DNA of 64,000 bases, from contig NZ_QGMQ01000002.1 of assembly GCF_003259155.1 (NCBI RefSeq), forward strand, positions 370,925 through 434,924. Reading direction: 5' to 3'. The stretch comes from Marinimicrobium alkaliphilum. Lineage in GTDB: Bacteria; Pseudomonadota; Gammaproteobacteria; Pseudomonadales; Cellvibrionaceae. The notes under the pieces are model-generated. The model saw only the letters and a list, made by a program, of their open reading frames with translations, was not told the DNA's origin and did not search any database. Each line of letters opens with the position of its first letter. Position 1 is the stretch's first letter. Made by a program: the position numbers and the translations under genes. Shown here in pieces: positions 9,651 to 17,807 of this stretch.

Positions 9651-9923
9651 TTACTTCTGTTGCATGCGCTCCAGAGCGCGATCCAGCTTCTCGGTGTTGG
9701 CATCACAGCAGCGCTGAGCGGCATCGGCAGAGCGTTGAGCGGCGCGGGCTGCTTCTGCGGCTTGCTGAGCAGTGCGCTGCGCTTCCTCGGCAACTTCCAG
9801 TGCGCGTTGAGCGTCGCTTTGAGCTTCCTCAATGGCGGCGTTTGAGGCACAGCCAGTTGCCAGAGCAAAGCCCATAATCAGTGCTACAGCCTTGAGGCTC
9901 GCAAAGGTCTTTTGAATAGCCAT
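9651..9923 (-). CDS. Alanine-zipper outer-membrane lipoprotein (Lpp/OprI type)
   Basis: 90 residues. The signal peptide ends in LATGC (lipidated Cys at residue 25). An Ala-rich heptad helix follows (AAIEEAQSDAQRALEVAEEA and onward), ending in MQQK. In E. coli Lpp and P. aeruginosa OprI the terminal Lys is the residue linked to peptidoglycan, and this protein also ends in Lys. AAGGAG precedes the ATG. Two adjacent Cys (QRCCDA) near residue 68 are unusual. It is convergent with a YkuD L,D-transpeptidase, the enzyme class that makes that bond. It most likely tethers the outer membrane to the wall. Confidence 0.88.
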   Translation of the reverse strand: MAIQKTFASLKAVALIMGFALATGCASNAAIEEAQSDAQRALEVAEEAQRTAQQAAEAARAAQRSADAAQRCCDANTEKLDRALERMQQK

Positions 9924-9991
9924 ATTGACTCCTTGTTACACGGTATGTAGATAAAAGAGTTCGAGCTGTTGCCACAGCCCGCTCGACGATA

Positions 9992-10022
9992 ATAGTACGC
10001 TAATTTAAGTTGGTGTGTGCAA
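9992..10022 (-). promoter_or_regulatory. Possible promoter of the Lpp-like gene
   Basis: On the minus strand, TTGCAC (10017-10022) and TACTAT (9992-9997) are separated by 19 bases and end about 70 bases before the lipoprotein ATG. The spacing is slightly long. The gap 9924-10280 otherwise holds an AT-rich palindrome and no gene. Confidence 0.35.
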
Positions 10023-10040
10023 CTTCTTAGCGACTTACCT

Positions 10041-10083
10041 CACAGTTATAGCATAAATTTAGATTAAATTTGCATAAACTGTG
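10041..10083. promoter_or_regulatory. AT-rich imperfect palindrome, possible operator
   Basis: The segment starts CACAGTTATAGCATAAATTTA and ends TAAATTTGCATAAACTGTG, so the arms mirror each other apart from a 2-base bulge and one transposed pair. It lies between the divergent lipoprotein and M15 peptidase genes. No T-run or obvious terminator function. A dimeric-regulator site is a guess. Confidence 0.35.
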
Positions 10084-10280
10084 CCTTCGTTTGAGTTATA
10101 AGGGCACGAATGCTAAATTCCGTGAAAGACTTCTCAATAATGAAAAGAAGTTGCCGCTAACAACATACAGGCGATAGTGGCCGATTCTACGTCGGTCGGG
10201 AGCCGTTGCCGGGGCCGGTGAAAAAGCTGGATTTCGGGCAAAAATGGGAATTATTTCAGAGAGTTGGGTGAGAGTAACGC

Positions 10281-11300
10281 GTGAAACGTAGAGACGTACT
10301 GGCCGGTTTTGCCGCGGGGGTGGGGTTTACTCTGGGGAACGGCTACCTGTGGCAGCTGGCCGAGAATACCTACAACCGCGAACCGTTGAAGGTACAGCTG
10401 GATGCTGACGAGCCGATTGAGGACCTGTTTCTCGATGAGGAGATCATTGCGTCTTTCGAAGAAGGTATTTACGCTCCCAAAAGCGACCCTGTGGTGCTCG
10501 GTGAAAAGCTCCAGTCGGCTATCGATGCGGTAGTCAATGAGGTAAGCGATCCTGAGCCGGGCACATTGAAGGTGCTTAGCAGTGCCGATGATCTGCTCGA
10601 TCGGGTACGCTATTTCGAGCGCGAGTTTGAGGATGATCTTTACCTACCCGAGAGTGAGCGACCGCTGTTTCACTCGGTGTTTGAGCGTTTACGTCAAACG
10701 GAAAAGACCGTGGGTCACGGCAATTTCAATTTACTGAGTTTTGATGAGCTGTTTCTTTACGCTCGTAACTACGGCAATGTCGGCCAGTTCAGTCGGGCCG
10801 AGTTGGATCTGGTGGACAAGCTTTTCTTCACTGATGCGCGGGATTACGGTTTTTTTGGCCAAAAAGTAACCACCGAATTGACCGCCAAGATCAACCCAAA
10901 CGATACCTATAAAGTGCCTTACTCGGGCCACTTCCTGCTCAAGGGCGGTTCGCTTGATCATTATCGGCAGTTGGAAAGTGATATCGGCGATAGCCTTATC
11001 CTGACGTCGGGGGTGCGCGGCAACGTCAAGCAGATGCATCTGTTTATGGCCAAATGCCTGGAGTCGAACTACAACCTGTCTATGGCCTCGCGCTCATTGG
11101 CGCCACCGGGCTACTCGTACCATGGAATTGGGGACTTTGACGTGGGCCGAACGGGTCTGGGATACGCGAATTTTACCGAGGAGTTCGCCCACACGGATGA
11201 GTTTAAGCGTATGCAGGATTTGGGCTATATCCGGATCCGCTACACCGAGGACAATCGCTTTGGTGTGCGCTTTGAGCCCTGGCATATCAAGGTAGTTTAG
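10281..11300 (+). CDS. M15 (VanY-like) D-alanyl-D-alanine carboxypeptidase family protein, exported
   Basis: 339 residues, with an N-terminal MKRRDVLAGFAAGVGF twin-arginine-like or Sec signal. The C-terminal third has the LAS/M15 zinc metallopeptidase signature: SGVRGNVKQMHLF, then SYHGIGDFDVG (metal-binding His and Asp), then EPWHIKV (final catalytic Glu and metal-binding His). The central 200 residues are acidic and do not resemble a domain I know. M15 enzymes cleave peptidoglycan stem peptides, which fits the neighbouring transpeptidase and lipoprotein. The exact substrate is not determinable from sequence. Confidence 0.8.
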   Translation: MKRRDVLAGFAAGVGFTLGNGYLWQLAENTYNREPLKVQLDADEPIEDLFLDEEIIASFEEGIYAPKSDPVVLGEKLQSAIDAVVNEVSDPEPGTLKVLSSADDLLDRVRYFEREFEDDLYLPESERPLFHSVFERLRQTEKTVGHGNFNLLSFDELFLYARNYGNVGQFSRAELDLVDKLFFTDARDYGFFGQKVTTELTAKINPNDTYKVPYSGHFLLKGGSLDHYRQLESDIGDSLILTSGVRGNVKQMHLFMAKCLESNYNLSMASRSLAPPGYSYHGIGDFDVGRTGLGYANFTEEFAHTDEFKRMQDLGYIRIRYTEDNRFGVRFEPWHIKVV

Positions 11301-11304
11301 CCGA

Positions 11305-11324
11305 GGCACCCTGGAAGGGGTGCC
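11305..11324. terminator. Short hairpin between convergent M15 peptidase and slyD
   Basis: GGCACCC (11305-11311) pairs with GGGTGCC (11318-11324) just after the peptidase stop. There is no T-run, so terminator activity is uncertain. Confidence 0.35.
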
Positions 11325-11346
11325 CGGCCTAACCGCCAGAGCGAGA

Positions 11347-11829
11347 TCAGTGTTCTTCGCCGCCGGCGCCGTGAGCATGGCCGTGAGCCTGCTCGTCTTC
11401 ACTGGCTTCACGCACTTCAGTGACTTCCACATCGAAAGTCAGATCAATGCCTGCCAGCGGGTGGTTGGCATCGATGGTGACGTTCTCGCCCTCAACGCTG
11501 ACCACGGTCACAACCTGCATGCCCTGCTCGGTTTGAGCGTGGAACTGCATACCCGCTTCTACGTTGTCGACGCCGGAGAACATGGTGGCAGGCAGTTCCT
11601 GGATCAGCTGATCGTTGCGCTCGCCGTAGGCTTCGGCCGCCGGGATAGTCGCCTTGAACTTGTCGCCCGCGGTCTTGCCGGACATTTCCTTTTCCAGGCC
11701 GGGGATGATGTTGCTGGCGCCGTGCAGATAAGCCAGCGGCTCGCGGCCTTCGGAGCTGTCCAGAACCTTGCCTTCGCCGTCAGTCAGCGTGTAGTGGAAG
11801 CTGGCGACGCAATTGTTGCTGATGTTCAT
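11347..11829 (-). CDS. slyD: FKBP-type peptidyl-prolyl isomerase SlyD
   Basis: 160 residues. The sequence FHYTLTDGEGKVLDSSEGRE, the YLHGASNIIPGLEKEM element, the inserted flap (GERNDQLIQELP) and VTIDANHPLAG are diagnostic of SlyD. The C-terminal tail is His/Glu-rich (HGHAHGAGGEEH), shorter than in E. coli but still a plausible nickel-binding tail. SlyD is a cytoplasmic prolyl isomerase and chaperone, and helps deliver nickel to hydrogenases in E. coli. It is convergent with the M15 peptidase gene. Confidence 0.94.
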   Translation of the reverse strand: MNISNNCVASFHYTLTDGEGKVLDSSEGREPLAYLHGASNIIPGLEKEMSGKTAGDKFKATIPAAEAYGERNDQLIQELPATMFSGVDNVEAGMQFHAQTEQGMQVVTVVSVEGENVTIDANHPLAGIDLTFDVEVTEVREASEDEQAHGHAHGAGGEEH

Positions 11830-11913
11830 AACAAAATAACCTTTTGGGTTTTAGGTGAGTGAAAGCGGTCGTTTAGACTTCTTGTGGTTAGAGTCGGTGG
11901 TTGGGCATTGTCA

Positions 11914-12633
11914 CTAAAAGCGCCTGATCGCCTGGCCGTTCACATTGGCCTTGCTGATATTCAGGGTGTAGGACGTACCGCCCTCGTCCTGCTCCAGGCG
12001 GACCAGAAGCAGGTTGTGGTCTTTGGCCAACCAAAGGTTGGTGGTGCGGTCACTGCCCTCACGGCTGCGGCGCACCTTGATGGTGTCAACCTCGCCCAGG
12101 GTAGTGTCCAAGCGCTCTTCTCCAACGATGTCGAACTGATATTCGCGCAGATCGCCGCCGTCGGTAATCTGGTAAAAGAGCGTATCTTTTCCTTGCAGCA
12201 GGTCTTTCTGCAGTTGTACCTGAAAACTCAGTCGATCTTGCAGGCGCTGCTCGGTGTCAATCGGCCAGCTCTCGCCATTGCCGTCGCTGACCTCTGCCTC
12301 ATCCCAGTCAAAGCTGAGCTGGTGGTCGCGGCCGCGCCCCAGGCCCCGGCGCCGATAGCTGTAATTCAGTGGTTGTACTTCGCCCTCATCGCTCCAGGCA
12401 AAGTGCGTTTTTTCGTCGAGACTGGCGAGCCAGGTACTGGCGGAAAAATGCAGTTCCTGGGTGCCGTCGCTGTTGCTTTTGAGTTCATGGACGGCGGTAA
12501 TGGAGAAGCCCATGATCCGGGTACGGTATTCGTTTTTGAAGGTCTCTGGCATTTCAGCCGCGGTAGTTGTGCTCCAGCACAGCGCGGCCAACAGGCTTAT
12601 CAGAGGTAAAAAGATCCGTTGCGGTGTCGTCAT
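11914..12633 (-). CDS. DUF3108 domain-containing exported protein
   Basis: 239 residues. A signal peptide (MTTPQRIFLPLISLLAALCW, cleavage near TTAAEM) precedes a beta-rich domain, with EYRTRIMGFSITAVHEL and later FDIVGEERLDTTLGEVDTIKV, matching the DUF3108 pattern. The family is periplasmic and of unknown function, often next to purN as here (10 bases between the purN stop and this start). It is probably the last gene of a purM-purN-DUF3108 operon. Confidence 0.82.
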   Translation of the reverse strand: MTTPQRIFLPLISLLAALCWSTTTAAEMPETFKNEYRTRIMGFSITAVHELKSNSDGTQELHFSASTWLASLDEKTHFAWSDEGEVQPLNYSYRRRGLGRGRDHQLSFDWDEAEVSDGNGESWPIDTEQRLQDRLSFQVQLQKDLLQGKDTLFYQITDGGDLREYQFDIVGEERLDTTLGEVDTIKVRRSREGSDRTTNLWLAKDHNLLLVRLEQDEGGTSYTLNISKANVNGQAIRRF

Positions 12634-12643
12634 AAAGACTCTC

Positions 12644-13312
12644 TCAGTCGGCTTCGGTCTCGATTAGATACCCGGATGCGGGTAAAGGTTCGCCATCCAG
12701 TAGCGATTGACCATTGTGCATCCTCAGCCGGCCTTGCGCAAACCACTGTATCGCCAGTGGATAAATACGATGCTCCTGGCGTTGAACGCGGCTTGCCAGG
12801 GCGGCGGCATCATCGCCCGGGCGCACGGCCAGCCTGGCCTGCACTGCCGGTGGTCCGCCGTCGAGTTCGGCTGTGACAAAGTGCACGGTAACCCCGTGCT
12901 CGCGGTCGCCGGCGTCCAGCACACGCTGGTGGGTATTGAGCCCCTGATACTTGGGCAGCAGCGAGGGATGAATATTGAGCATGCGCCCCGCATAGTGATT
13001 GGCGAAGGTTGGCGTCAAAATCCTCATAAAGCCCGCCAGCACCACCAGGTCCGGCGAAAACTCATCGATCTGGGCCATGAGCGCCCGATCGAAGGCCTCG
13101 CGTCCGTCAAACTCTGTATGATCGAGCACCCGTGCCGGAATACCCGCCTGTTTCGCTCGCTCCAGGCCTTTGACCCCGGGCCGATTGCTCACGACTGCCG
13201 CAATCTGTGCCGGAATCTGGCCGGAGCGGGTGGCGTCGATAATGGCTTGCAGGTTGCTGCCGCTACCGGAGATCAGTACGACCAGCCGTACCGGCTGGGA
13301 GTCATCACTCAT
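12644..13312 (-). CDS. purN: Phosphoribosylglycinamide formyltransferase
   Basis: 222 residues, with [14 protein letters not shown] at the N terminus (phosphate-binding loop) and [12 protein letters not shown] containing the catalytic Asn-His pair. [15 protein letters not shown] carries the remaining conserved His and Asp. It transfers a formyl group from 10-formyl-tetrahydrofolate to GAR in purine synthesis. The start overlaps the purM stop by four bases (ATGA), so the two genes are translationally coupled. Confidence 0.97.
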   Translation of the reverse strand: MSDDSQPVRLVVLISGSGSNLQAIIDATRSGQIPAQIAAVVSNRPGVKGLERAKQAGIPARVLDHTEFDGREAFDRALMAQIDEFSPDLVVLAGFMRILTPTFANHYAGRMLNIHPSLLPKYQGLNTHQRVLDAGDREHGVTVHFVTAELDGGPPAVQARLAVRPGDDAAALASRVQRQEHRIYPLAIQWFAQGRLRMHNGQSLLDGEPLPASGYLIETEAD

Positions 13313-14364
13313 TGGCTCAAGCCCTTGAGTTCAACCCGCTCGTCGCCGTCCTGGCAGGATTCGATGGTGCCGACGACGAAGGCGTTTTCGCCGGCCTCGC
13401 GCAGCAGTGCCAATGCGGCGTCAACCCGTCCAGCGGGAACTGCGATCACCATGCCCACGCCGCAGTTGAAGGTGCGGTACATTTCTCGTGCCTGGACATT
13501 GCCGCTGCGCTGCAGCCACTGGAACACCGGAGGCAGTGTCCAGGTAGTCGTGTCAATCACCGCTTTGCAGTGCTCGGGGAGCACCCGGGGAATATTCTCG
13601 AGCAGGCCGCCACCCGTGATGTGCGAGAGTGCGTGAACCGGCTCTTGTGCAATCAGCTTGAGCAGTGCTTTGACATAGATACGGGTGGGCGCCATCAGGG
13701 CTTCTGCCAACGTCGTGTCGCCGCAGCCCTGGTTCAGATCGGCATTACTTACCTCAATGATCTTGCGGATCAGGGAGTAGCCGTTGGAGTGGGGGCCGCT
13801 GGCGGCCAGCCCGATCAGGGCGTCGCCCGCCTGGACTTTGCTGCCGTCGATAATGCCGGACTTTTCCACCACGCCGACGCAGAACCCGGCCAGGTCATAG
13901 TCGTCGCCCTCGTACATACCGGGCATTTCGGCGGTTTCGCCGCCGACCAGGGCGCAGCCGGCCTGTTCGCAGCCGGTACCAATGCCAGTGACGACATCCG
14001 CCGCCACATCCACGTTGAGCTTGCCGGTGGCGTAGTAATCGAGGAAAAACAGCGGCTCAGCACCGGCGACCACCAGATCATTGACACACATGGCCACCAG
14101 GTCGATACCGATGGTGTCGTGCTTGCCCAAGGTCATCGCCAGGCGCAGTTTGGTGCCCACGCCGTCGGTGCCAGACACCAGCACCGGCTCCTTGTAGCCT
14201 TTGGGCAGCTCACACAGGGCGCCAAATCCACCCAGGCCGCCCATGACCTCGGGGCGCTGGGTGCGCTTGGCAACGCCCTTGATACGCTGCACCAGGGCTT
14301 CGCCTGCGTCGATGTCGACACCGGCATCTTTATAGCTCAAAGAAGTGGGCTGTTGTTCGCTCAT
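13309..14364 (-). CDS. purM: Phosphoribosylformylglycinamidine cyclo-ligase (AIR synthetase)
   Basis: 351 residues. [20 protein letters not shown] at the N terminus, [15 protein letters not shown] (nucleotide-binding), [20 protein letters not shown] and [14 protein letters not shown] are hallmark PurM segments. It closes the imidazole ring of AIR using ATP. It is first in a purM-purN-DUF3108 operon and divergent from the DUF2066 gene. The antisense strand is also open over the whole gene, which explains a long spurious frame that continues into the DUF2066 protein. Confidence 0.97.
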   Translation of the reverse strand: MSEQQPTSLSYKDAGVDIDAGEALVQRIKGVAKRTQRPEVMGGLGGFGALCELPKGYKEPVLVSGTDGVGTKLRLAMTLGKHDTIGIDLVAMCVNDLVVAGAEPLFFLDYYATGKLNVDVAADVVTGIGTGCEQAGCALVGGETAEMPGMYEGDDYDLAGFCVGVVEKSGIIDGSKVQAGDALIGLAASGPHSNGYSLIRKIIEVSNADLNQGCGDTTLAEALMAPTRIYVKALLKLIAQEPVHALSHITGGGLLENIPRVLPEHCKAVIDTTTWTLPPVFQWLQRSGNVQAREMYRTFNCGVGMVIAVPAGRVDAALALLREAGENAFVVGTIESCQDGDERVELKGLSQ

Positions 14365-14553
14365 AAGGGCTCACTCGTGGGTCGCCAGCGTCAGGCTGGA
14401 CGAGGGTTGGCAGAAAAAGCGCGTATTCTACCAGCTTCTGTTGCCAAGTTGCAGGAGCGCGCTGACAAAAGAGTGAACGGCGACGGGTTTCAGCCGGTCT
14501 ATTGCCTGCTACAATGCGCCTCTGGCAGGGCCTGTCACCGATTGGAGAGACGA

Positions 14554-15642
14554 TTGAAACGCTTATTAACCTTGATATTGTTCATGTGTGCCCCTCTGGT
14601 TGCGTCCGGACAACCGCTGGATCTGTACCAGGCCGATGTGTTGGTGCTGGATCAGAGTGAGGCGGAGCGGGTGCGGGGCGCGCGCGCGAGCCTGGCGGAC
14701 GTCATGTTGCGTCTCTCCGGCCATCCCCGGGTGCTCGAGCACGAGGATGTGCGCGCTGCTATTGCCCGGGCCGAAAGTTATATGCACGAATTCAGCTACA
14801 GCGGCACCGACGAGCGTTTGGAGCGCGACGGGGAAGAGCATCCCGCCCGCAGGCTCTCTATACGCTTCGCGCCGAGCGCCCTGGAGGAGATCCTGCGCAC
14901 CGCCGGACTGCCCTTATGGCCGGCAAACCGACCGGTCGTGCTGGTCTGGATGGTCGAGGCCGAAGCCGGTGAGCGCCAGTTCGTCAATGATACCGAGTAC
15001 TGGCGGACTCTGCGCTCGCAGGCCCGGGTGCGGGGCTTGCCGCTGGTGTCGCCGTTGCTGGATCTGGAAGACCGGTTGGCGCTGTCTGCCGACGAGCTTT
15101 GGCGTCTCGACCAGGCGGCGATTCGCAATGCCGCACGCCGCTATCAGGCCGATGCGGTACTGGTGGGGCGCTATACCCGCAGCAGCGCCGGCGTTGTGCG
15201 CTCGGAGTGGGATCTCTTTCACGGTCTGAGTCGTCACGGCTACGATATTCGGGCTGAAGCGGTTGTTGACGTGCTCAGCGACAGTGTCGATCAGGTGGCT
15301 AATTACTTTGCGGAACAGTACGCCATTATTCCTCAAGAGGAAGGCCCCGACGCGCTGATTGTCCAAGTGTCGGCGGTCGGCAGCTTTGCTGCCTATAAAA
15401 GTTTGCAGCGCTACGTTGAGAGTTTACCCGTGGTGCGCCGCGCGGAGTTGGTGAGCCTGCGCGATGATGCCCTGACGCTGCGTCTGTATACCGAGGGTGG
15501 TGTCGACCGCTTGATTAGCCAGTTTGCCCGGGATGACCGGCTCCGGGAGCCGCGCGTGTCCGGTACCTTGCGTCTGCCCGAGAACCGTTACCTGCCGCAG
15601 GGCAGCCAGGCCAACCCGTTGAGCTATATCTGGTCGGAGTAA
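14554..15642 (+). CDS. DUF2066 domain-containing exported protein
   Basis: TTG at 14554, seven bases after GGAGAG, gives 362 residues with a clean signal peptide (KRLLTLILFMCAPLVASG, then QPLDLYQ). The body contains ADVMLRLSGHP, RFAPSALEEILRTAGLPLWP, RPVVLVWMVEAEAG and ADAVLVGRYTRSSAGVVRSE, the pattern of the DUF2066 family that sits upstream of hda in pseudomonads. Function unknown; a periplasmic location is likely. The gene is four bases ahead of hda. The frame is open for another 1.2 kb upstream but only as the complement of purM. Confidence 0.85.
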   Translation: MKRLLTLILFMCAPLVASGQPLDLYQADVLVLDQSEAERVRGARASLADVMLRLSGHPRVLEHEDVRAAIARAESYMHEFSYSGTDERLERDGEEHPARRLSIRFAPSALEEILRTAGLPLWPANRPVVLVWMVEAEAGERQFVNDTEYWRTLRSQARVRGLPLVSPLLDLEDRLALSADELWRLDQAAIRNAARRYQADAVLVGRYTRSSAGVVRSEWDLFHGLSRHGYDIRAEAVVDVLSDSVDQVANYFAEQYAIIPQEEGPDALIVQVSAVGSFAAYKSLQRYVESLPVVRRAELVSLRDDALTLRLYTEGGVDRLISQFARDDRLREPRVSGTLRLPENRYLPQGSQANPLSYIWSE

Positions 15643-15646
15643 TGCC

Positions 15647-16375
15647 ATGACCCAAACCGGTAAGCCCTGTGCGCCGCGCCAGTTGTCATTAGGGGTCAGC
15701 CTCAACGACGATGCCACCTTCGACAATTTCTATGCCCCGGACGACTCGGCCAATGCCCAGGTGCTGGCGTTGTTGCGCGAGCAGGTCAACGGGGGCGCGG
15801 AATGGTTTGTTTACCTGTGGGGGGCCTCCGGTGTTGGGCTCACGCATTTGCTTCAGGCCGGTTGCCATCGCGCACAGGCGGCGGGCCTGAGTGTTCAGTA
15901 CTTACCGCTGGCAGAATTGGTGGGCTTTGCGCCGAGCGATTTACTCGACGGCCTGGAGCAGGTCGACTATGTGTGTATCGATGCCTTGCAGGCCGTTGCT
16001 GGGCGGCCGGACTGGGATGAAGCGCTGTTCCACTTTTACAACCGGATGCGCGATGCCGGTGGCCGACTCCTGGTGGCCGCTGTGCAGGGGCCACAGGAAC
16101 TGCCGGTGGGGTTAGCGGATTTGCGCTCACGCCTCCAGTGGGGGGTCACCTGTCAGGTGCAGCCATTGACCGATGAGCAGAAGTGCGCGGCGTTGATGCG
16201 CCGAGCGCATGCGCGCGGACTGGAGTTGAGTGAAGAGGTGGCGCACTACATTATCCAGCGGGTGCCCCGGGACATGAACGAGTTGTTCTGTTATTTACAG
16301 CGCCTCGACCACGCCTCGCTCGCCGAGCAGCGCCGGCTTACCATTCCTTTCGTCAAAAAAGCCCTCAACCTTTAA
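15647..16375 (+). CDS. hda: Hda, DnaA regulatory inactivator
   Basis: 242 residues. Residues 12-18 are QLSLGVS, the expected site of the beta-clamp-binding motif. The AAA+ core has a degenerate Walker A (WGASGVGLTH), DYVCIDALQAVAG as Walker B region, and DLRSRLQWGVTCQVQPLTDEQK as sensor/arginine region. Hda bound to the DNA-loaded clamp stimulates ATP hydrolysis by DnaA and so prevents re-initiation. The gene overlaps the end of the convergent glycosyltransferase by 11 bases. Confidence 0.94.
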   Translation: MTQTGKPCAPRQLSLGVSLNDDATFDNFYAPDDSANAQVLALLREQVNGGAEWFVYLWGASGVGLTHLLQAGCHRAQAAGLSVQYLPLAELVGFAPSDLLDGLEQVDYVCIDALQAVAGRPDWDEALFHFYNRMRDAGGRLLVAAVQGPQELPVGLADLRSRLQWGVTCQVQPLTDEQKCAALMRRAHARGLELSEEVAHYIIQRVPRDMNELFCYLQRLDHASLAEQRRLTIPFVKKALNL

Positions 16376-17339
16376 CCCCGGTTTGGGGAGGCTCCTCGTC
16401 GACACTGGCGCTGCCTCGGTGGTGTTTCTCCACCAGGTACAGGGGGCGACGCTTGGTCTCTGAAAACATTCGCCCCAGGTATTCACCCAGCACACCGAGA
16501 AACAGCAGCTGCATCCCTCCGAGAAACAGGACCACGGTCATCAGTGATGGATAACCCGGGACCGGATCGCCGTAGATCAGGGTTTTGGCAACGATAAAGC
16601 TGCCCGTAATGATGGCAGAAAAGGCGATAAGCAATCCCAGGTAAGAAGCGATCTTCAACGGCAGGGTGGTAAATGAGGTGATGCCATCCAGGGCGAAATT
16701 CCACAGATTCCAATAATTGAAAGTGGACGTGCCCTCAAAGCGCGCATCGCGCTGATAGGGCAGGGCAATCTGGCGGTAGCCGACCCAGGCGAACAGTCCC
16801 TTCATAAACCGGTTGCTCTCTGGCAGCTGGCGCAACGCTGTGACCGCCCGGCGACTGAGTAATCGAAAGTCCCCCGTGTCGCGCGGAATATTGACCCGGC
16901 TGACGCGTTTGATCACCTTATAGAAATATTTCGCGGTGAGTTTTTTCACCGCGCTTTCACCGCGTCGCTCGGTGCGCTGTCCGTAGATATTGTCGTAGCC
17001 TTCGCGCCAGAGTTCGATCATTTTGGGAATCAGTTCCGGCGGGTCCTGCAGGTCGGCATCAATAATCACCACCGCATCGGCGTCCACCAGATCCAGTCCG
17101 GCGGACATGGCCGCTTCCTTGCCAAAATTCCGGCTCAGGTTGATGTAGGACACCTGGGGATCCTGTTGTGCCAGAGCCCGGATAATGCTCAGAGAGTTGT
17201 CCGAGCTGCCATCGTTAACAAACAACATCTCACAGCGGACATCCAGGGTTTTAAACAGCTCGGACAGGCGTCGGTGGGTTTCGCCCAGACAACCTTCTTC
17301 GTTATATACCGGTACCAATACCGTGATTTTGTCGGTCAT
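16365..17339 (-). CDS. Polyprenyl-phosphate glycosyltransferase, GT2 (GtrB/DPM1-like)
   Basis: 324 residues. The GT2 fold has VLVPVYNEEG, FVNDGSSDNS, LSRNFGKEAAMSAGLD and VIIDADLQDPPE, with D-x-D metal ligands. Two C-terminal membrane helices (about 225-300) place it in the GtrB/YfdH/ArnC group, which loads a sugar onto undecaprenyl phosphate at the cytoplasmic face. A GtrA-like flippase candidate follows directly upstream in transcription order (17406-17804), forming a typical sugar transfer pair. No GtrC-type effector is beside it. Confidence 0.9.
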   Translation of the reverse strand: MTDKITVLVPVYNEEGCLGETHRRLSELFKTLDVRCEMLFVNDGSSDNSLSIIRALAQQDPQVSYINLSRNFGKEAAMSAGLDLVDADAVVIIDADLQDPPELIPKMIELWREGYDNIYGQRTERRGESAVKKLTAKYFYKVIKRVSRVNIPRDTGDFRLLSRRAVTALRQLPESNRFMKGLFAWVGYRQIALPYQRDARFEGTSTFNYWNLWNFALDGITSFTTLPLKIASYLGLLIAFSAIITGSFIVAKTLIYGDPVPGYPSLMTVVLFLGGMQLLFLGVLGEYLGRMFSETKRRPLYLVEKHHRGSASVDEEPPQTGVKG

Positions 17340-17405
17340 GATCGTCAGTCCGTTTGTCTCTGTTCGAAACGTTTTATTGTGGCCAGGCAGGTGTTCCAGG
17401 CTGAG

Positions 17406-17804
17406 CTATACCTTGCGATAAATCCAGTGCTTGTGCAACAGGTAGTTGACCACCAGGGTGATCATGGTTGCCCCGACCTGAGCCAGCAAGTACCAGGGCA
17501 GGACCAGCAATAACAACCAGAAACTCAGGGTATTGAGGCCGAGGCCGAGGGCGACCACCAGCACGAACTTGCTCAGGGTATCCCGATGGCGCTGGCGTGA
17601 GGCAAAGGTGAAGTAGTAGTTGAGCAGGTAGTTGACCGCCGCGCCGATGGCATAGGCGCTGGCCGAGGCAGCTACGGCGGGCAACAACCGGCTCTCAACA
17701 AACAGGATAAGGCTGACGTACTGAGCGCCGGTAGCAACGCCACCCACCAGTACAAAACGCACCCACTGAGGGGCCAGGCGGTGTTGAATACCCATTTCCG
17801 GCAC
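17406..17804 (-). CDS. GtrA-like membrane protein
   Basis: 132 residues with four predicted transmembrane helices and the GtrA pattern: FVLVGGVATGAQYVSLILFV at the N terminus, GAAVNYLLNYYFTFASRQRH in the middle and VVNYLLHKHWIYRK at the end. GtrA proteins are thought to flip lipid-linked sugars. It lies three bases after sppA and 66 bases before the GT2 gene, all on the minus strand. Confidence 0.9.
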   Translation of the reverse strand: MPEMGIQHRLAPQWVRFVLVGGVATGAQYVSLILFVESRLLPAVAASASAYAIGAAVNYLLNYYFTFASRQRHRDTLSKFVLVVALGLGLNTLSFWLLLLVLPWYLLAQVGATMITLVVNYLLHKHWIYRKV

Positions 17805-17807
17805 CGG

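Noticed and set aside
13312-14553. A 776-codon frame that runs through the complement of purM into the DUF2066 protein, looking like a fusion
   Set aside because: The upstream part is exactly antisense to purM, has low-complexity His/Gln/Gly content, and a signal peptide with ribosome site begins at 14554.
15826-15850. Degenerate Walker A in Hda (GASGVGLTH without the Lys) as a sign of inactivation
   Set aside because: Hda proteins, including that of E. coli, also have non-canonical P-loops; the clamp-binding motif is present.
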